From: Ichthyenterobacterium magnum
GTDB lineage: Bacteria > Bacteroidota > Bacteroidia > Flavobacteriales > Flavobacteriaceae
Direction of reading: 5' to 3'
Length of the DNA: 64,000 nt
Assembly: GCF_003610635.1 (NCBI RefSeq)
Contig: NZ_RAQJ01000001.1
Location: forward strand, 434,474-498,473
The translations under genes were made by a program, and so were the position numbers. Positions 1-8,467 of the stretch are shown here, piece by piece; position 1 is the first letter of the stretch; every line of letters starts with the position of its first letter. Below the pieces are notes generated by a model. It had not been told where the DNA came from. It searched no databases and saw only the letters and a list, made by a program, of their open reading frames with translations.

Positions 1-120
1 TACAGATTCTTCATCACTACAACTTGTAAATGTTAACCCTAAAACTATAAATGATAACATTAATACTATACTAGCACCAATCTTAGCGATGTTTTTGTGT
101 TTGTTTCTAAGTAAATTCAT
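1..120 (-). CDS. lipoprotein, N-terminal fragment (runs off window)
   Basis: The first 40 codons of a minus-strand gene, starting with ATG at 118-120 and leaving the window at base 1. A basic start (MNLLRNKHKN) is followed by a hydrophobic stretch of about 20 residues and a lipobox-like LTFTSC, then the acidic SDEES. This is a type II (lipoprotein) signal peptide, and the acidic residues after Cys fit surface export of Bacteroidota lipoproteins. The mature part is outside the window, so no function can be given. It diverges from rpsO. Confidence 0.7.
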   Translation of the reverse strand, partial: MNLLRNKHKNIAKIGASIVLMLSFIVLGLTFTSCSDEESV

Positions 121-217
121 AACTCATTTTTTATTGTTAATATAATGTTAAGACCAAAATCTTGCTTAAAGGTTTAAAATGAGTCATCAAAAAACTTAAA
201 ACTAAGCTTCAAAATAG

Positions 218-246
218 TTGCAAATCATAAAAAATAACTATATTTG
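218..246 (+). promoter_or_regulatory. rpsO promoter, Bacteroidota type
   Basis: A TTG at 218-220 is followed after 18 bases by TATATTTG at 239-246, an exact match to the TAnnTTTG -7 element of Bacteroidota. Transcription should begin near 251-253, leaving a leader of about 50 bases before the rpsO ATG at 301. This rules out translation starting upstream of the promoter and supports the 301 start. Confidence 0.7.
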
Positions 247-300
247 CCGATCGAAAGAAAAACTTTCGTGTACATAAAAATCATTTACAAAAATATTAGC

Positions 301-570
301 ATGTATTTAGACAAAAAAGAAAAAGAGGCAATCTTTAAAAAACATGGTAAAGATGCAAAGAACACAGGTTCTGCTGAAGGGCAAATTGCATTATTTACTT
401 ACAGAATTAATCACTTAACTGAACACTTAAAACAAAATCGTAAAGATTTTAATACTGAGCGCTCACTAGTAAAGTTAGTAGGTAAAAGAAGAAGTTTACT
501 TGACTACTTAACTAAAAAAGATATCTTAAGATATCGTGCGATAGTTAAAGAATTAGGATTAAGAAAATAA
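301..570 (+). CDS. rpsO: 30S ribosomal protein S15
   Basis: A small primary rRNA-binding protein of the 30S platform. The ATG at 301 gives 89 residues, the usual S15 length. The open frame extends upstream to 244, but that part lies in the promoter and leader. Family features are the GSAEGQIALFTYRI helix, the LTEHLK segment, and the RRSLLDYLTKKD rRNA-binding turn near residues 64-76. The gene lies just upstream of pnp, a common arrangement, but a strong terminator and a 150-base gap separate them, so pnp probably also has its own promoter. Whether S15 regulates its own mRNA here cannot be judged from the leader. Confidence 0.97.
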   Translation: MYLDKKEKEAIFKKHGKDAKNTGSAEGQIALFTYRINHLTEHLKQNRKDFNTERSLVKLVGKRRSLLDYLTKKDILRYRAIVKELGLRK

Positions 571-578
571 TAATAAAG

Positions 579-601
579 AGAGGCTTCGCGCCTCTTTTTT
601 G
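579..601 (+). terminator. rho-independent terminator of rpsO
   Basis: A perfect 6-bp stem AGAGGC/GCCTCT (579-584 with 590-595) with loop TTCGC is followed by a run of T. It lies 9 bases after the rpsO stop codon. Confidence 0.9.
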
Positions 602-725
602 TTTTATATATAACTCAAACGTAAGAGTTGAAAATTCGTAAATAAGAAGCTAATTACAGTTTTTCATTGGTCACACAACAACTACACAACACAACTACCA
701 ATGTTCAATTAGAATTAAAAAATTT

Positions 726-2981
726 ATGATTCCAAAAGTATTTAGAGAGGTCATAGACCTTGGTGATGGTAGAGAAATTTCTATCGAAACCGGAAAATTA
801 GCAAAACAAGCGCATGGTAGCGTTGTTGTACAATCTGGAAAATGTATGTTATTATGTACAGTCGTTTCCAATTACAAGCAAAGTCCAGTAGACTTTTTGC
901 CACTTACAGTAGATTACAGAGAGAAATTTGCTGCAGCAGGACGTTATCCTGGAGGTTTCTTTAAAAGAGAAGCAAGACCTAGTGATGGCGAAGTGCTAAC
1001 AATGCGTTTAGTAGATCGTGTATTACGTCCATTATTCCCAAAAGATTATCACTCAGAAACACAAGTGATGATTCAATTAATGTCTCATGATGAAGATGTT
1101 ATGCCAGATGCAATGGCTGGATTAGCAGCATCTGCAGCAATTCAATTATCAGATTTCCCATTTGAATGCCCAATTTCTGAAGCCAGAGTTGGTCGTATCA
1201 ATGGTGAATTCATTATCAATCCAACACGAACACAATTAGAAGCGTCTGACATCGATATGATGATTGGTGCTTCTGCCGATTCAGTAATGATGGTTGAAGG
1301 TGAAATGGATGAGATATCTGAGGAAGAAATGGCTGAAGCAATTAAATTTGCACACGAAGCGATTAAAATTCAATGTGCTGCACAAGTAAAATTAGCTGAA
1401 GCATTTGGGAAAAAAGAAGTTCGTGAATACGAACCAGAACGCGCAGACGAAGATTTAGCAAAGAAAATTCATGACATGGCTTATGATAAAGTGTATGCAA
1501 TTGCAAAAGCTGGATCTGCAAAACATGAAAGAAGTACTGCTTTTTCTGAGATAAAAGAAGATATTAAAGCAACATTTTCTGAAGAAGAACAAGAAGATTT
1601 TGGAGATTTAATATCAAAATATTATTACAAAGCTGAAAAAGAAGCCATTCGCGATTTAACCTTAAATGAAGGTTTACGTTTAGATGGTCGTAAAACAGAT
1701 GAGATTAGACCAATTTGGTGTGAAGTAGATTACTTACCATCAACGCATGGTTCGTCCATCTTTACTCGAGGAGAAACGCAAGCTTTAGCTACAGTAACAT
1801 TAGGAACATCAAGAGAAGCAAACCAAATAGATATGCCATCTTTTGAAGGCGAAGAGCGTTTTTATTTACACTATAACTTCCCTCCTTTTTCAACTGGTGA
1901 AGCGAGACCAATTCGTGGAACATCTCGTCGTGAGGTTGGACATGGTAATTTAGCACAACGTGCTTTAAAAGGTATGGTTCCAGAAGATTGTCCTTATACA
2001 GTACGTGTTGTGTCTGAAGTATTAGAATCTAATGGTTCGTCTTCTATGGCAACAGTTTGTTCTGGTACAATGGCATTAATGGATGCTGGTGTACAATTAA
2101 AGAAACCCGTTTCTGGAATTGCTATGGGATTAATTTCTGATGCTGATTCTGGAAAATATGCAGTATTATCTGATATCTTAGGTGATGAAGACCATTTAGG
2201 AGACATGGACTTTAAAGTAACTGGTACTGCCGATGGTATTACCGCTTGTCAAATGGATATTAAAGTAAAGGGATTATCGTACGAGATTTTAGTAAATGCA
2301 TTAAAGCAAGCTCGTGATGGTCGTTTACATATTTTAGAAAAATTAACCGATACTATTGCACAACCAAATGCTGAAGTTAAGGATCACGCACCAACAATGG
2401 TAACAAGACGTATTCCTAATGAATTTATTGGCGCTTTAATTGGTCCTGGTGGAAAAGTAATTCAAGAATTACAAAAAGAAACGGATACAACAATCGTTAT
2501 TAACGAAGATCCTGTAACCGAAGAAGGTATTGTTGAAGTACTTGGCGTTGGCAGAAAAGGTATTGATGCTGTAATGGCAAAAATAGATGCTTTATTATTT
2601 AAACCTGAAGTTGGAAGCGTATATGAAGTAAAAGTAATCAAGATGTTAGATTTTGGTGCTGTTGTTGAGTATATGGATGCACCAGGAAACGAAGTGTTAT
2701 TACACGTTAGTGAATTAGCTTGGGAACGTACAGAAAATGTATCTGATGTTGTAAATATGGGAGATGTTTTTGATGTGAAGTACTTTGGTGTAGATTCTAG
2801 AACGCGTAAAGAGAAAGTATCTCGTAAAGCAATTTTACCAAAACCAGAAGGTTATGTTGCCAGACCTCCAAGAGATAATAACAGTCGCGGTGGACGTGAT
2901 AACAATAGAGGAAGAGATAATCGTGGACGAGATAATCGTCGTGATGATAGAAAGCCTAGAGAAGATAAGAAAGAAGATTAA
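726..2981 (+). CDS. pnp: polyribonucleotide nucleotidyltransferase (PNPase)
   Basis: A phosphorolytic 3'-5' exoribonuclease that degrades mRNA and can add 3' tails; it works as a trimer. The 751 residues show the full domain order: RNase PH-like 1 (about 10-145), a helical linker (about 235-320), and catalytic RNase PH-like 2 (about 325-550) with the acidic site [12 protein letters not shown] at 486-497. These are followed by a KH domain with GALIGPGGK (569-577) and an S1 domain from about 630. The last 35 or so residues are a run of RG, RD and NR repeats ending in acidic-basic KKED, an RNA-binding-like tail longer than in E. coli. A 17-bp stem terminator follows. Confidence 0.98.
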   Translation: MIPKVFREVIDLGDGREISIETGKLAKQAHGSVVVQSGKCMLLCTVVSNYKQSPVDFLPLTVDYREKFAAAGRYPGGFFKREARPSDGEVLTMRLVDRVLRPLFPKDYHSETQVMIQLMSHDEDVMPDAMAGLAASAAIQLSDFPFECPISEARVGRINGEFIINPTRTQLEASDIDMMIGASADSVMMVEGEMDEISEEEMAEAIKFAHEAIKIQCAAQVKLAEAFGKKEVREYEPERADEDLAKKIHDMAYDKVYAIAKAGSAKHERSTAFSEIKEDIKATFSEEEQEDFGDLISKYYYKAEKEAIRDLTLNEGLRLDGRKTDEIRPIWCEVDYLPSTHGSSIFTRGETQALATVTLGTSREANQIDMPSFEGEERFYLHYNFPPFSTGEARPIRGTSRREVGHGNLAQRALKGMVPEDCPYTVRVVSEVLESNGSSSMATVCSGTMALMDAGVQLKKPVSGIAMGLISDADSGKYAVLSDILGDEDHLGDMDFKVTGTADGITACQMDIKVKGLSYEILVNALKQARDGRLHILEKLTDTIAQPNAEVKDHAPTMVTRRIPNEFIGALIGPGGKVIQELQKETDTTIVINEDPVTEEGIVEVLGVGRKGIDAVMAKIDALLFKPEVGSVYEVKVIKMLDFGAVVEYMDAPGNEVLLHVSELAWERTENVSDVVNMGDVFDVKYFGVDSRTRKEKVSRKAILPKPEGYVARPPRDNNSRGGRDNNRGRDNRGRDNRRDDRKPREDKKED

Positions 2982-3003
2982 TTATAGTTAATTAATCTTT
3001 CTA

Positions 3004-3042
3004 AATACAAAACCCACCATAAAACATGGTGGGTTTTGTATT
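3004..3042. terminator. bidirectional terminator between pnp and the convergent gene
   Basis: A perfect 17-bp inverted repeat (3004-3020 with 3026-3042) and 5-base loop, with A-rich and T-rich sides that serve both strands. Its right edge covers the stop codon of the minus-strand gene at 3041-3043. Confidence 0.88.
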
Positions 3043-3691
3043 AAAAACGATAAAGGATTTTCGGTATTAATGCTATAGAACCAATATCCTCTCTAACTGA
3101 TCCCTCTATTTTATAAGGAGAATATTGTAAATCTAGACCTATAATAAAAGTGGCTTCTTTTGAAAACTTACACTTGTATTCAAATCCTGGCAAGACCAAA
3201 ATGGCACTAACCATTTCATATTTTTTTTGATCTTTTTCGCCTTCAAAAAAAGGGTTTCTTGCATCAGTAGCTATTGTAGAAACACCTAATCCTATATTAA
3301 AATTTAAATCCGACTTTAAATTTTGATTTATTCTCTTTTTATAACGTACAAAAAAGTTAAACATATATTGACTTTTTACATCTAAGGTATCTATCGTTCT
3401 TATGTAAGTAAAACTCTCTTTTTGATTTGGAATTATAAATTGCAACCCTAAATCGATAGAGGTTTTTTCTTTAATAGGAAAATTAACATCTATCTCAATT
3501 ACTGGAGCAATCCCAAAGTAGTTGTTCAAATCTCTTTGAGGTAAAAATAATCCTACTCCTCCATTTACTGTTACACCTTTAAAATAATCTATAAATATAT
3601 CGTCGTTATTTTTTACATATATAGAATCCTTTTGAGAAAACATTGAATTGTATATAGATACTGACAATAGAATAAAAATGTAATGTTTCAT
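3041..3691 (-). CDS. outer-membrane beta-barrel protein, function unknown
   Basis: A 216-residue secreted protein. The ATG at 3691 gives a clean signal peptide (MKHYIFILLSVSIYNSMFSQ, cut after SQ). An ATG seven codons upstream would fall almost on the transcription start predicted from TAGTTTTG (minus strand, 3722-3715), so 3691 is preferred. The mature protein alternates polar and hydrophobic residues, has aromatic girdle-like strands such as YMFNFFVRYKKRI, and ends in a C-terminal aromatic (ILYRF), as outer-membrane barrels do. No specific family was recognised. It diverges from the HTH regulator at 3809 and may be its target; that pairing is an inference from position. Confidence 0.75.
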   Translation of the reverse strand: MKHYIFILLSVSIYNSMFSQKDSIYVKNNDDIFIDYFKGVTVNGGVGLFLPQRDLNNYFGIAPVIEIDVNFPIKEKTSIDLGLQFIIPNQKESFTYIRTIDTLDVKSQYMFNFFVRYKKRINQNLKSDLNFNIGLGVSTIATDARNPFFEGEKDQKKYEMVSAILVLPGFEYKCKFSKEATFIIGLDLQYSPYKIEGSVREDIGSIALIPKILYRF

Positions 3692-3773
3692 AAATATGAT
3701 TTTAAAATTCAAATCAAAACTATTGCTATAAACGCATACTTATTTATGAAATATAAGAAGATGAAAATAAATT

Positions 3774-3804
3774 TTTGTGATAATCACAAATTATAATACA
3801 TTTG
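3774..3804 (+). promoter_or_regulatory. promoter with overlapping palindromic operator for the HTH gene
   Basis: TTTG at 3774-3777, a 19-base spacer and TACATTTG at 3797-3804 match the Bacteroidota promoter exactly. A perfect palindrome, TTTGTGA-TAA-TCACAAA (3774-3790), covers the -33 element and part of the spacer, which is where a repressor would sit. The TGTGA/TCACA halves also resemble CRP/FNR-type sites. Transcription should start at about 3809-3811, on or next to the ATG at 3809. Confidence 0.7.
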
Positions 3805-3808
3805 AGAT

Positions 3809-4777
3809 ATGTACCAAACTGCTCTTCTAAATTATTTAAAACAAGAATTACCACAAAACACGTCAACAATTGATGCTGTTGCTACTGCTTTAGATATTAG
3901 CTATGATGCTGCACATAGACGCGTAAGCTCAAAAAGCAAGTTCTCAATTGAAGAAACTATTGTATTAGCCAAATATTACAATTTATCCTTAGACAGATTA
4001 TTTGAGGTAACAAGTACTGAATTTGTAACTATAGAAAAAACAAAACACATAGAAACAGAAACTGAGTTAAAAATATATTTTGAAGACTCATATAATTCTC
4101 TATTACCTTTATTAAAACAGTCTGATAGTTCAATTTGTTATTCTGCTAAAGACATTCCTCTATTTTATAATTTAAATGGAGACACCTTAAGTCATTTTAA
4201 ATATTATGTTTGGCTTAAATTATTAAACCCAGAATTAGCCAATAAAAGTTTTGAGAATTTCTCTCCAAATACAGCTTTAATAGAAGCTGGAAAAAAATTA
4301 GGCAATTTATATTACAATTTAAACACAGTAGAAATATGGGATATTACATCTATAAATAGTACCTTAAAACAAATAAACTTCTACTATCAGGCTGGGCAAA
4401 TAAAAACTAAAACAGCTTTACATCTGTGTTTATTATTAAAACAATTAATCCAAAATATTTCAAAGAAGTTAATTACTAAAGACATTGAGTTTAAATTGTA
4501 TTACAATGAGTTACATTTAATGAATAATAATGTTTTAGTAAGCACACCAGAGACACAACTATTATATGTTCCATTCACATTATTATCCTATTATAAAACT
4601 AGCGATAAACATACTTGCAAAGAGGCAGAAGTTTTTTTAAACAAGCAACTTCAAAACTCTAAGCTTTTAAATACTGCTGGAGAAAAAGAACGCAACACTT
4701 TTTTTAATAAAATTTATGCAAAAATAGATGCATTGTATAACCTAATTGAAGCTACTCAAGTACTAGATTTTGAATAA
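3809..4777 (+). CDS. helix-turn-helix regulator with large unknown C-terminal domain
   Basis: A 322-residue protein. Residues 5-65 form an HTH-like unit (STIDAVATALDISYDAAHRR, then LAKYYNLSLDRLFEV) of the kind seen in Xre/BetR-type regulators. The rest is helical with no recognised ligand domain, signal peptide or membrane span, so it is probably a cytosolic DNA-binding regulator. The start at 3809 is the first ATG after the promoter and leaves almost no leader. It lies with the divergent outer-membrane protein between pnp and rpoD. The overlapping palindrome at 3774-3790 suggests autoregulation or control of both genes. The family assignment is tentative. Confidence 0.7.
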   Translation: MYQTALLNYLKQELPQNTSTIDAVATALDISYDAAHRRVSSKSKFSIEETIVLAKYYNLSLDRLFEVTSTEFVTIEKTKHIETETELKIYFEDSYNSLLPLLKQSDSSICYSAKDIPLFYNLNGDTLSHFKYYVWLKLLNPELANKSFENFSPNTALIEAGKKLGNLYYNLNTVEIWDITSINSTLKQINFYYQAGQIKTKTALHLCLLLKQLIQNISKKLITKDIEFKLYYNELHLMNNNVLVSTPETQLLYVPFTLLSYYKTSDKHTCKEAEVFLNKQLQNSKLLNTAGEKERNTFFNKIYAKIDALYNLIEATQVLDFE

Positions 4778-4873
4778 ATAAAAATAAAGTTCAAGCATTT
4801 TGTAACATTTTTTGGTGTAATTACGTATAACTAGTTAGTGATGTATATTCACATCAAAATAATAGAATAATAT

Positions 4874-5737
4874 ATGAGACAACTAAAAATTACCAAGCAA
4901 GTTACCAATAGGGAAACTGCATCATTAGATAAATATTTACAAGAAATTGGAAAAGTTGACTTAATTACTGCCGATGAAGAGGTAGAATTAGCTCAACGTA
5001 TTAAAGCTGGTGATCAACTTGCATTGGAAAAGTTGACTAAAGCTAATTTACGTTTTGTGGTATCTGTTGCAAAACAATATCAAAATCAAGGATTAACGTT
5101 ACCAGATTTAATTAATGAAGGTAATTTAGGTTTAATTAAAGCAGCGCAACGTTTTGATGAAACACGTGGTTTTAAATTTATATCGTATGCTGTATGGTGG
5201 ATTCGTCAATCGATTCTTCAAGCATTAGCTGAGCAATCTCGTATTGTTCGTTTACCACTAAATAAAATTGGTTCTATTAATAAAATTAATAAAACATTTG
5301 CCTTTTTAGAGCAAAGTCATGAACGCCCACCAAGTGCAGAAGAAATTGCAAAAGAGCTGGATATGACTATTAATGATGTTAAAGAGTCCATGAAAAATTC
5401 TGGCCGTCACGTAAGTATGGATGCGCCTTTAGTAGAAGGTGAAGATTCAAATTTATATGATGTATTACGATCTGGAGAATCTCCAAATCCTGATAGAGAT
5501 TTATTACATGAATCGTTACGTACAGAAATAGAACGTGCATTAGAAACATTAACACCTCGTGAAGCAGATGTTATTCGTTTATATTTTGGTTTAGGAAATC
5601 AACATCCAATGACTCTTGAAGAAATTGGAGAAACATTTGATTTAACTAGAGAACGTGTACGTCAAATTAAAGAAAAAGCAATTCGTAGGTTAAAACACAC
5701 CTCACGAAGTAAAATATTAAAAACATATTTAGGTTAG
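4874..5737 (+). CDS. rpoD: primary RNA polymerase sigma factor (sigma-70/SigA)
   Basis: The housekeeping sigma factor. At 287 residues it is short because region 1.1 is absent, as is usual in Bacteroidota. Region 1.2 is [15 protein letters not shown] (17-31). Region 2 has [18 protein letters not shown] and the -10 recognition helix [16 protein letters not shown]. Region 4 has [16 protein letters not shown] and the -35 helix-turn-helix [17 protein letters not shown]. It should read the TTTG/TAnnTTTG promoters seen elsewhere in the window. It stands as a single gene with a 96-base upstream gap. Confidence 0.97.
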   Translation: MRQLKITKQVTNRETASLDKYLQEIGKVDLITADEEVELAQRIKAGDQLALEKLTKANLRFVVSVAKQYQNQGLTLPDLINEGNLGLIKAAQRFDETRGFKFISYAVWWIRQSILQALAEQSRIVRLPLNKIGSINKINKTFAFLEQSHERPPSAEEIAKELDMTINDVKESMKNSGRHVSMDAPLVEGEDSNLYDVLRSGESPNPDRDLLHESLRTEIERALETLTPREADVIRLYFGLGNQHPMTLEEIGETFDLTRERVRQIKEKAIRRLKHTSRSKILKTYLG

Positions 5738-5807
5738 TAATTTTTTTACGACTAAATAAAAGTAACAAACAGTTACACATAACTGTTCGTTTTTTGATTG
5801 ATGAAAG

Positions 5808-5842
5808 AACCCTCGGCTGATTACCGAGGGTTTGTTTTTTTC
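5808..5842 (+). terminator. rho-independent terminator of rpoD
   Basis: A perfect 9-bp stem AACCCTCGG/CCGAGGGTT (5808-5816 with 5824-5832) and 7-base loop, followed by TGTTTTTTT. It lies inside the upward extension of the rpe frame, which shows that rpe must start downstream. Confidence 0.88.
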
Positions 5843-5875
5843 ATTACTTTTACTGCAAAATTCAACACAACTACA

Positions 5876-6538
5876 ATGAACTCTAAACTCATAGCACCTT
5901 CTATTTTAGCTGCAGATTTTGCCAATCTACAACGCGATATAACCATGGTAAATAAAAGTGATGCCGACTGGTTTCATATAGATATTATGGATGGTATTTT
6001 TGTTCCAAATATTTCTTTTGGAATGCCTGTACTAAAAGCAATTACCAAACATGCCAAAAAAACTATCGATGTCCATTTAATGATCGTAGATCCAGATAGG
6101 TATATTAAAACTTTTGCAGAATTAGGAAGTGATATTCTTACTGTACATTATGAAGCTTGCACACATTTACATCGTACACTTCAAGCAATAAAAAATGAAG
6201 GCATGAAAGCTGGAGTAGCACTAAATCCGCATACTAATATTAATGTATTAGAAGATGTTATTAATGATATTGATTTAGTTTGTATTATGAGCGTAAACCC
6301 TGGATTTGGTGGACAGAGTTTTATTGAGAACACCTATAATAAAGTAAAACAATTAAAAGAATTAATTTTAAAAAAAGGCGCAAAAACATTAATTGAAATT
6401 GATGGTGGTGTTACTAATAAAAATGCAAAACAATTAGCAGATGCTGGAGCAGATGTACTAGTAGCTGGCAGCTATGTCTTTAAAAGTACTACGCAAACAG
6501 AAACTATTAAAGATTTAAGAGTTATAGCAAATTCTTAA
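5876..6538 (+). CDS. rpe: ribulose-phosphate 3-epimerase
   Basis: Interconverts ribulose 5-phosphate and xylulose 5-phosphate in the pentose phosphate pathway. The ATG at 5876 gives 220 residues beginning MNSKLIAPSILAADFANL, the normal family start; upstream ATGs in the same frame fall on the rpoD terminator. Metal and catalytic motifs are present: HIDIMDGIFVPNISFG (about 35-50), DVHLMI, VNPGFGGQ (about 140) and EIDGGV (about 175). A TACTTTTA sequence just upstream is a weak promoter candidate. The methyltransferase gene follows after 4 bases and is probably co-transcribed. Confidence 0.96.
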   Translation: MNSKLIAPSILAADFANLQRDITMVNKSDADWFHIDIMDGIFVPNISFGMPVLKAITKHAKKTIDVHLMIVDPDRYIKTFAELGSDILTVHYEACTHLHRTLQAIKNEGMKAGVALNPHTNINVLEDVINDIDLVCIMSVNPGFGGQSFIENTYNKVKQLKELILKKGAKTLIEIDGGVTNKNAKQLADAGADVLVAGSYVFKSTTQTETIKDLRVIANS

Positions 6539-6542
6539 GATT

Positions 6543-7358
6543 ATGAAAAGAGTACAACTTTTTGAATTTGAAGACTTTAGTTGGTTCCCAACTTGGGTAC
6601 GATCTAGCATGACCAACTTAATTACTGTGCTTCACAAAATGATTGGAACAAAAGAAGTGCTCGTCGATTTATTAACCAAAATCAACACTAAGCATCCGTT
6701 TTCTCAAGTTGTAGATATGGGTTCGGGCTCAGGAGGCATCATGCCAGATGTTATTCAACAATTAAATAAAACAAATAGCGAATCTATTTCATTATTACTA
6801 ACAGATTTATACCCAAACAAACAATTTATAAACTATATTAATCAACAACATTTAGAAAATGTAACATATAGTGAGCATTCATTAAACGCAACTAACCTAA
6901 GTAAAGCACCAAAAGGAATAAAAATAATGGTGAATAGCTTTCACCATATGCCTCCAAATAACGCAAGGCAAATATTAAAGTCTGCTCAAGATAATAAAGA
7001 GCCTATTTTAATTTATGAAATGGCCGAAAACAAAATGCCGCTTTTACTATGGTGGATTTTATTACCTATTTCGTTAACTATTCTTTTTATAATGGCTTTA
7101 TTCATGACTCCTTTTTGTAAGCCTTTATCTTTAAAACAATTAATATTTACATACCTAATACCAATAATTCCTATTTTTTATGCTTGGGATGGACAAGCCT
7201 CTATGCCAAGAATGTATGCTTTTGGTGATGTAGAAGAACTACTAAAAGACTTTAAAAACGAATCTTATTCTTGGGAGTTTAAAAGCGCTACTAAACCCAA
7301 TGGTAAAAATTTGGGTTACTATATTTTAGGTTTGCCAAACAAGGCTTTATCAAAATAA
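6543..7358 (+). CDS. class I SAM-dependent methyltransferase with membrane hairpin
   Basis: A 271-residue protein. SAM-binding motif I is VDMGSGSGGIMPDV (about 57-70); LLLTDLYPNK supplies the acidic second motif and VNSFHHMP the region near motif IV. Two hydrophobic spans (about 167-187 and 195-211) interrupt the C-terminal part, so the enzyme is probably membrane anchored. The substrate cannot be read from sequence. It lies 4 bases after rpe. A 14-bp AT-rich hairpin at its stop ends the unit. Confidence 0.78.
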   Translation: MKRVQLFEFEDFSWFPTWVRSSMTNLITVLHKMIGTKEVLVDLLTKINTKHPFSQVVDMGSGSGGIMPDVIQQLNKTNSESISLLLTDLYPNKQFINYINQQHLENVTYSEHSLNATNLSKAPKGIKIMVNSFHHMPPNNARQILKSAQDNKEPILIYEMAENKMPLLLWWILLPISLTILFIMALFMTPFCKPLSLKQLIFTYLIPIIPIFYAWDGQASMPRMYAFGDVEELLKDFKNESYSWEFKSATKPNGKNLGYYILGLPNKALSK

Positions 7359-7376
7359 TTATTTATTTTGATAAAG
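7345..7376. terminator. bidirectional AT-rich terminator
   Basis: A perfect 14-bp stem (7345-7358 with 7363-7376) and TTAT loop. It includes the stop codon of the methyltransferase on its left arm and ends 4 bases before the convergent peptidase gene. Confidence 0.6.
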
Positions 7377-7379
7377 TGT

Positions 7380-8237
7380 TTAATAGCCAGCAAAATTAAA
7401 ATTCAGCATTTGTTTTGTTTTTTTATAAATATCAGGGAATTGACTTCTAAAATCACTAGGTGTCTCAATAAAAGACTCAATGATAACTGCTAAAAATTCA
7501 AACTGATTGGTATACGCATATGCTCTAAAATATTTAGAAGTAATCAGCTTTTTTCTTAGCGACTCATTCTCTGAAAGCAAATCAGTAAGTTCCATAAATG
7601 AATCTTTAAATAATATAGAGCTAATATCACGTTGTTTCATACTATTAAAATGTATGGCGTGAGCAAACTCATGGATTCCTAAATTTAAATTATCATTAGC
7701 TACATCAAAACCTTCTTTAAAATGTTGCCATGACAAAACAATGGCGCTTAATTGCGGATTAAACTCTCCTTTATGGTGCGTTTCATTAACTGATGAGAAA
7801 AATTCTTTTGGATAAATAATAATAACAGATATAATATTAATTAAATAGTTTCTAAACCCTAATGTTAGCATTACTGCTGTAGCAGAAATGAGAATTTTCA
7901 TATCTTGAGTAACTTCTAAATCTTCTCGTCCAACAAACGTTTTTCTTTTCATAAAAGCAGCTAGACGATGCTCGAATCGAGCTTGATCTTTTTGAGCTAA
8001 ACTATTATAAAATGAAAAATCACGCTTTAATATTGAACGTTGTTCTGATGTGATTTTTTGTCTAATTAAAAAATAATCTACAAAAAAAGGTTTCTTATAT
8101 CTATTAACATAAAGCTGTTCAAAATACATATAAAACCTACTTATAACTACAGTAGCCATTCCTATAAAAAAAATAGCTAAAAAAATTATGCGAAGTGTAG
8201 GATTAAACTCTTCTTGTTGAATTAGGGCAAATATCAT
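7380..8237 (-). CDS. MtfA-like zinc metallopeptidase (M90 family)
   Basis: A 285-residue protein with a membrane span at about 15-36 and then a cytosolic domain carrying HEFAH at 189-193, the HExxH zinc-peptidase motif, within NLGIHEFAHAIHF. The segment FVGREDLEVTQDMKILISA matches the N-terminal part of MtfA (M90). In E. coli, MtfA interacts with the regulator Mlc; no Mlc equivalent is implied here. A membrane anchor is common in Bacteroidota members, unlike the soluble E. coli protein. It is a single gene, convergent with the methyltransferase. Confidence 0.82.
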   Translation of the reverse strand: MIFALIQQEEFNPTLRIIFLAIFFIGMATVVISRFYMYFEQLYVNRYKKPFFVDYFLIRQKITSEQRSILKRDFSFYNSLAQKDQARFEHRLAAFMKRKTFVGREDLEVTQDMKILISATAVMLTLGFRNYLINIISVIIIYPKEFFSSVNETHHKGEFNPQLSAIVLSWQHFKEGFDVANDNLNLGIHEFAHAIHFNSMKQRDISSILFKDSFMELTDLLSENESLRKKLITSKYFRAYAYTNQFEFLAVIIESFIETPSDFRSQFPDIYKKTKQMLNFNFAGY

Positions 8238-8467
8238 TAGATAAATATAGTGAGTTTCGATATAACAAAAAACACTCTTAGAAAACCTTCTATTCTATAA
8301 AACTGTAAAAAAAATCAAGTTAAAGATGTTATAACTAGCTGACTATTAATTGTACCCAATACTAGGGATATTTTCAATTTAAGCTGAAAATATCATTTTA
8401 AAATTATTATTGATTAATATTTTAACATATATTTATATCTCCTTAAGGCTATAATAATCTGTATTTA

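Noticed and set aside
5798-5875. Upstream extension of rpe to 5798
   Set aside because: The added 26 codons cover the rpoD terminator and do not resemble the family; the ATG at 5876 gives the normal start.
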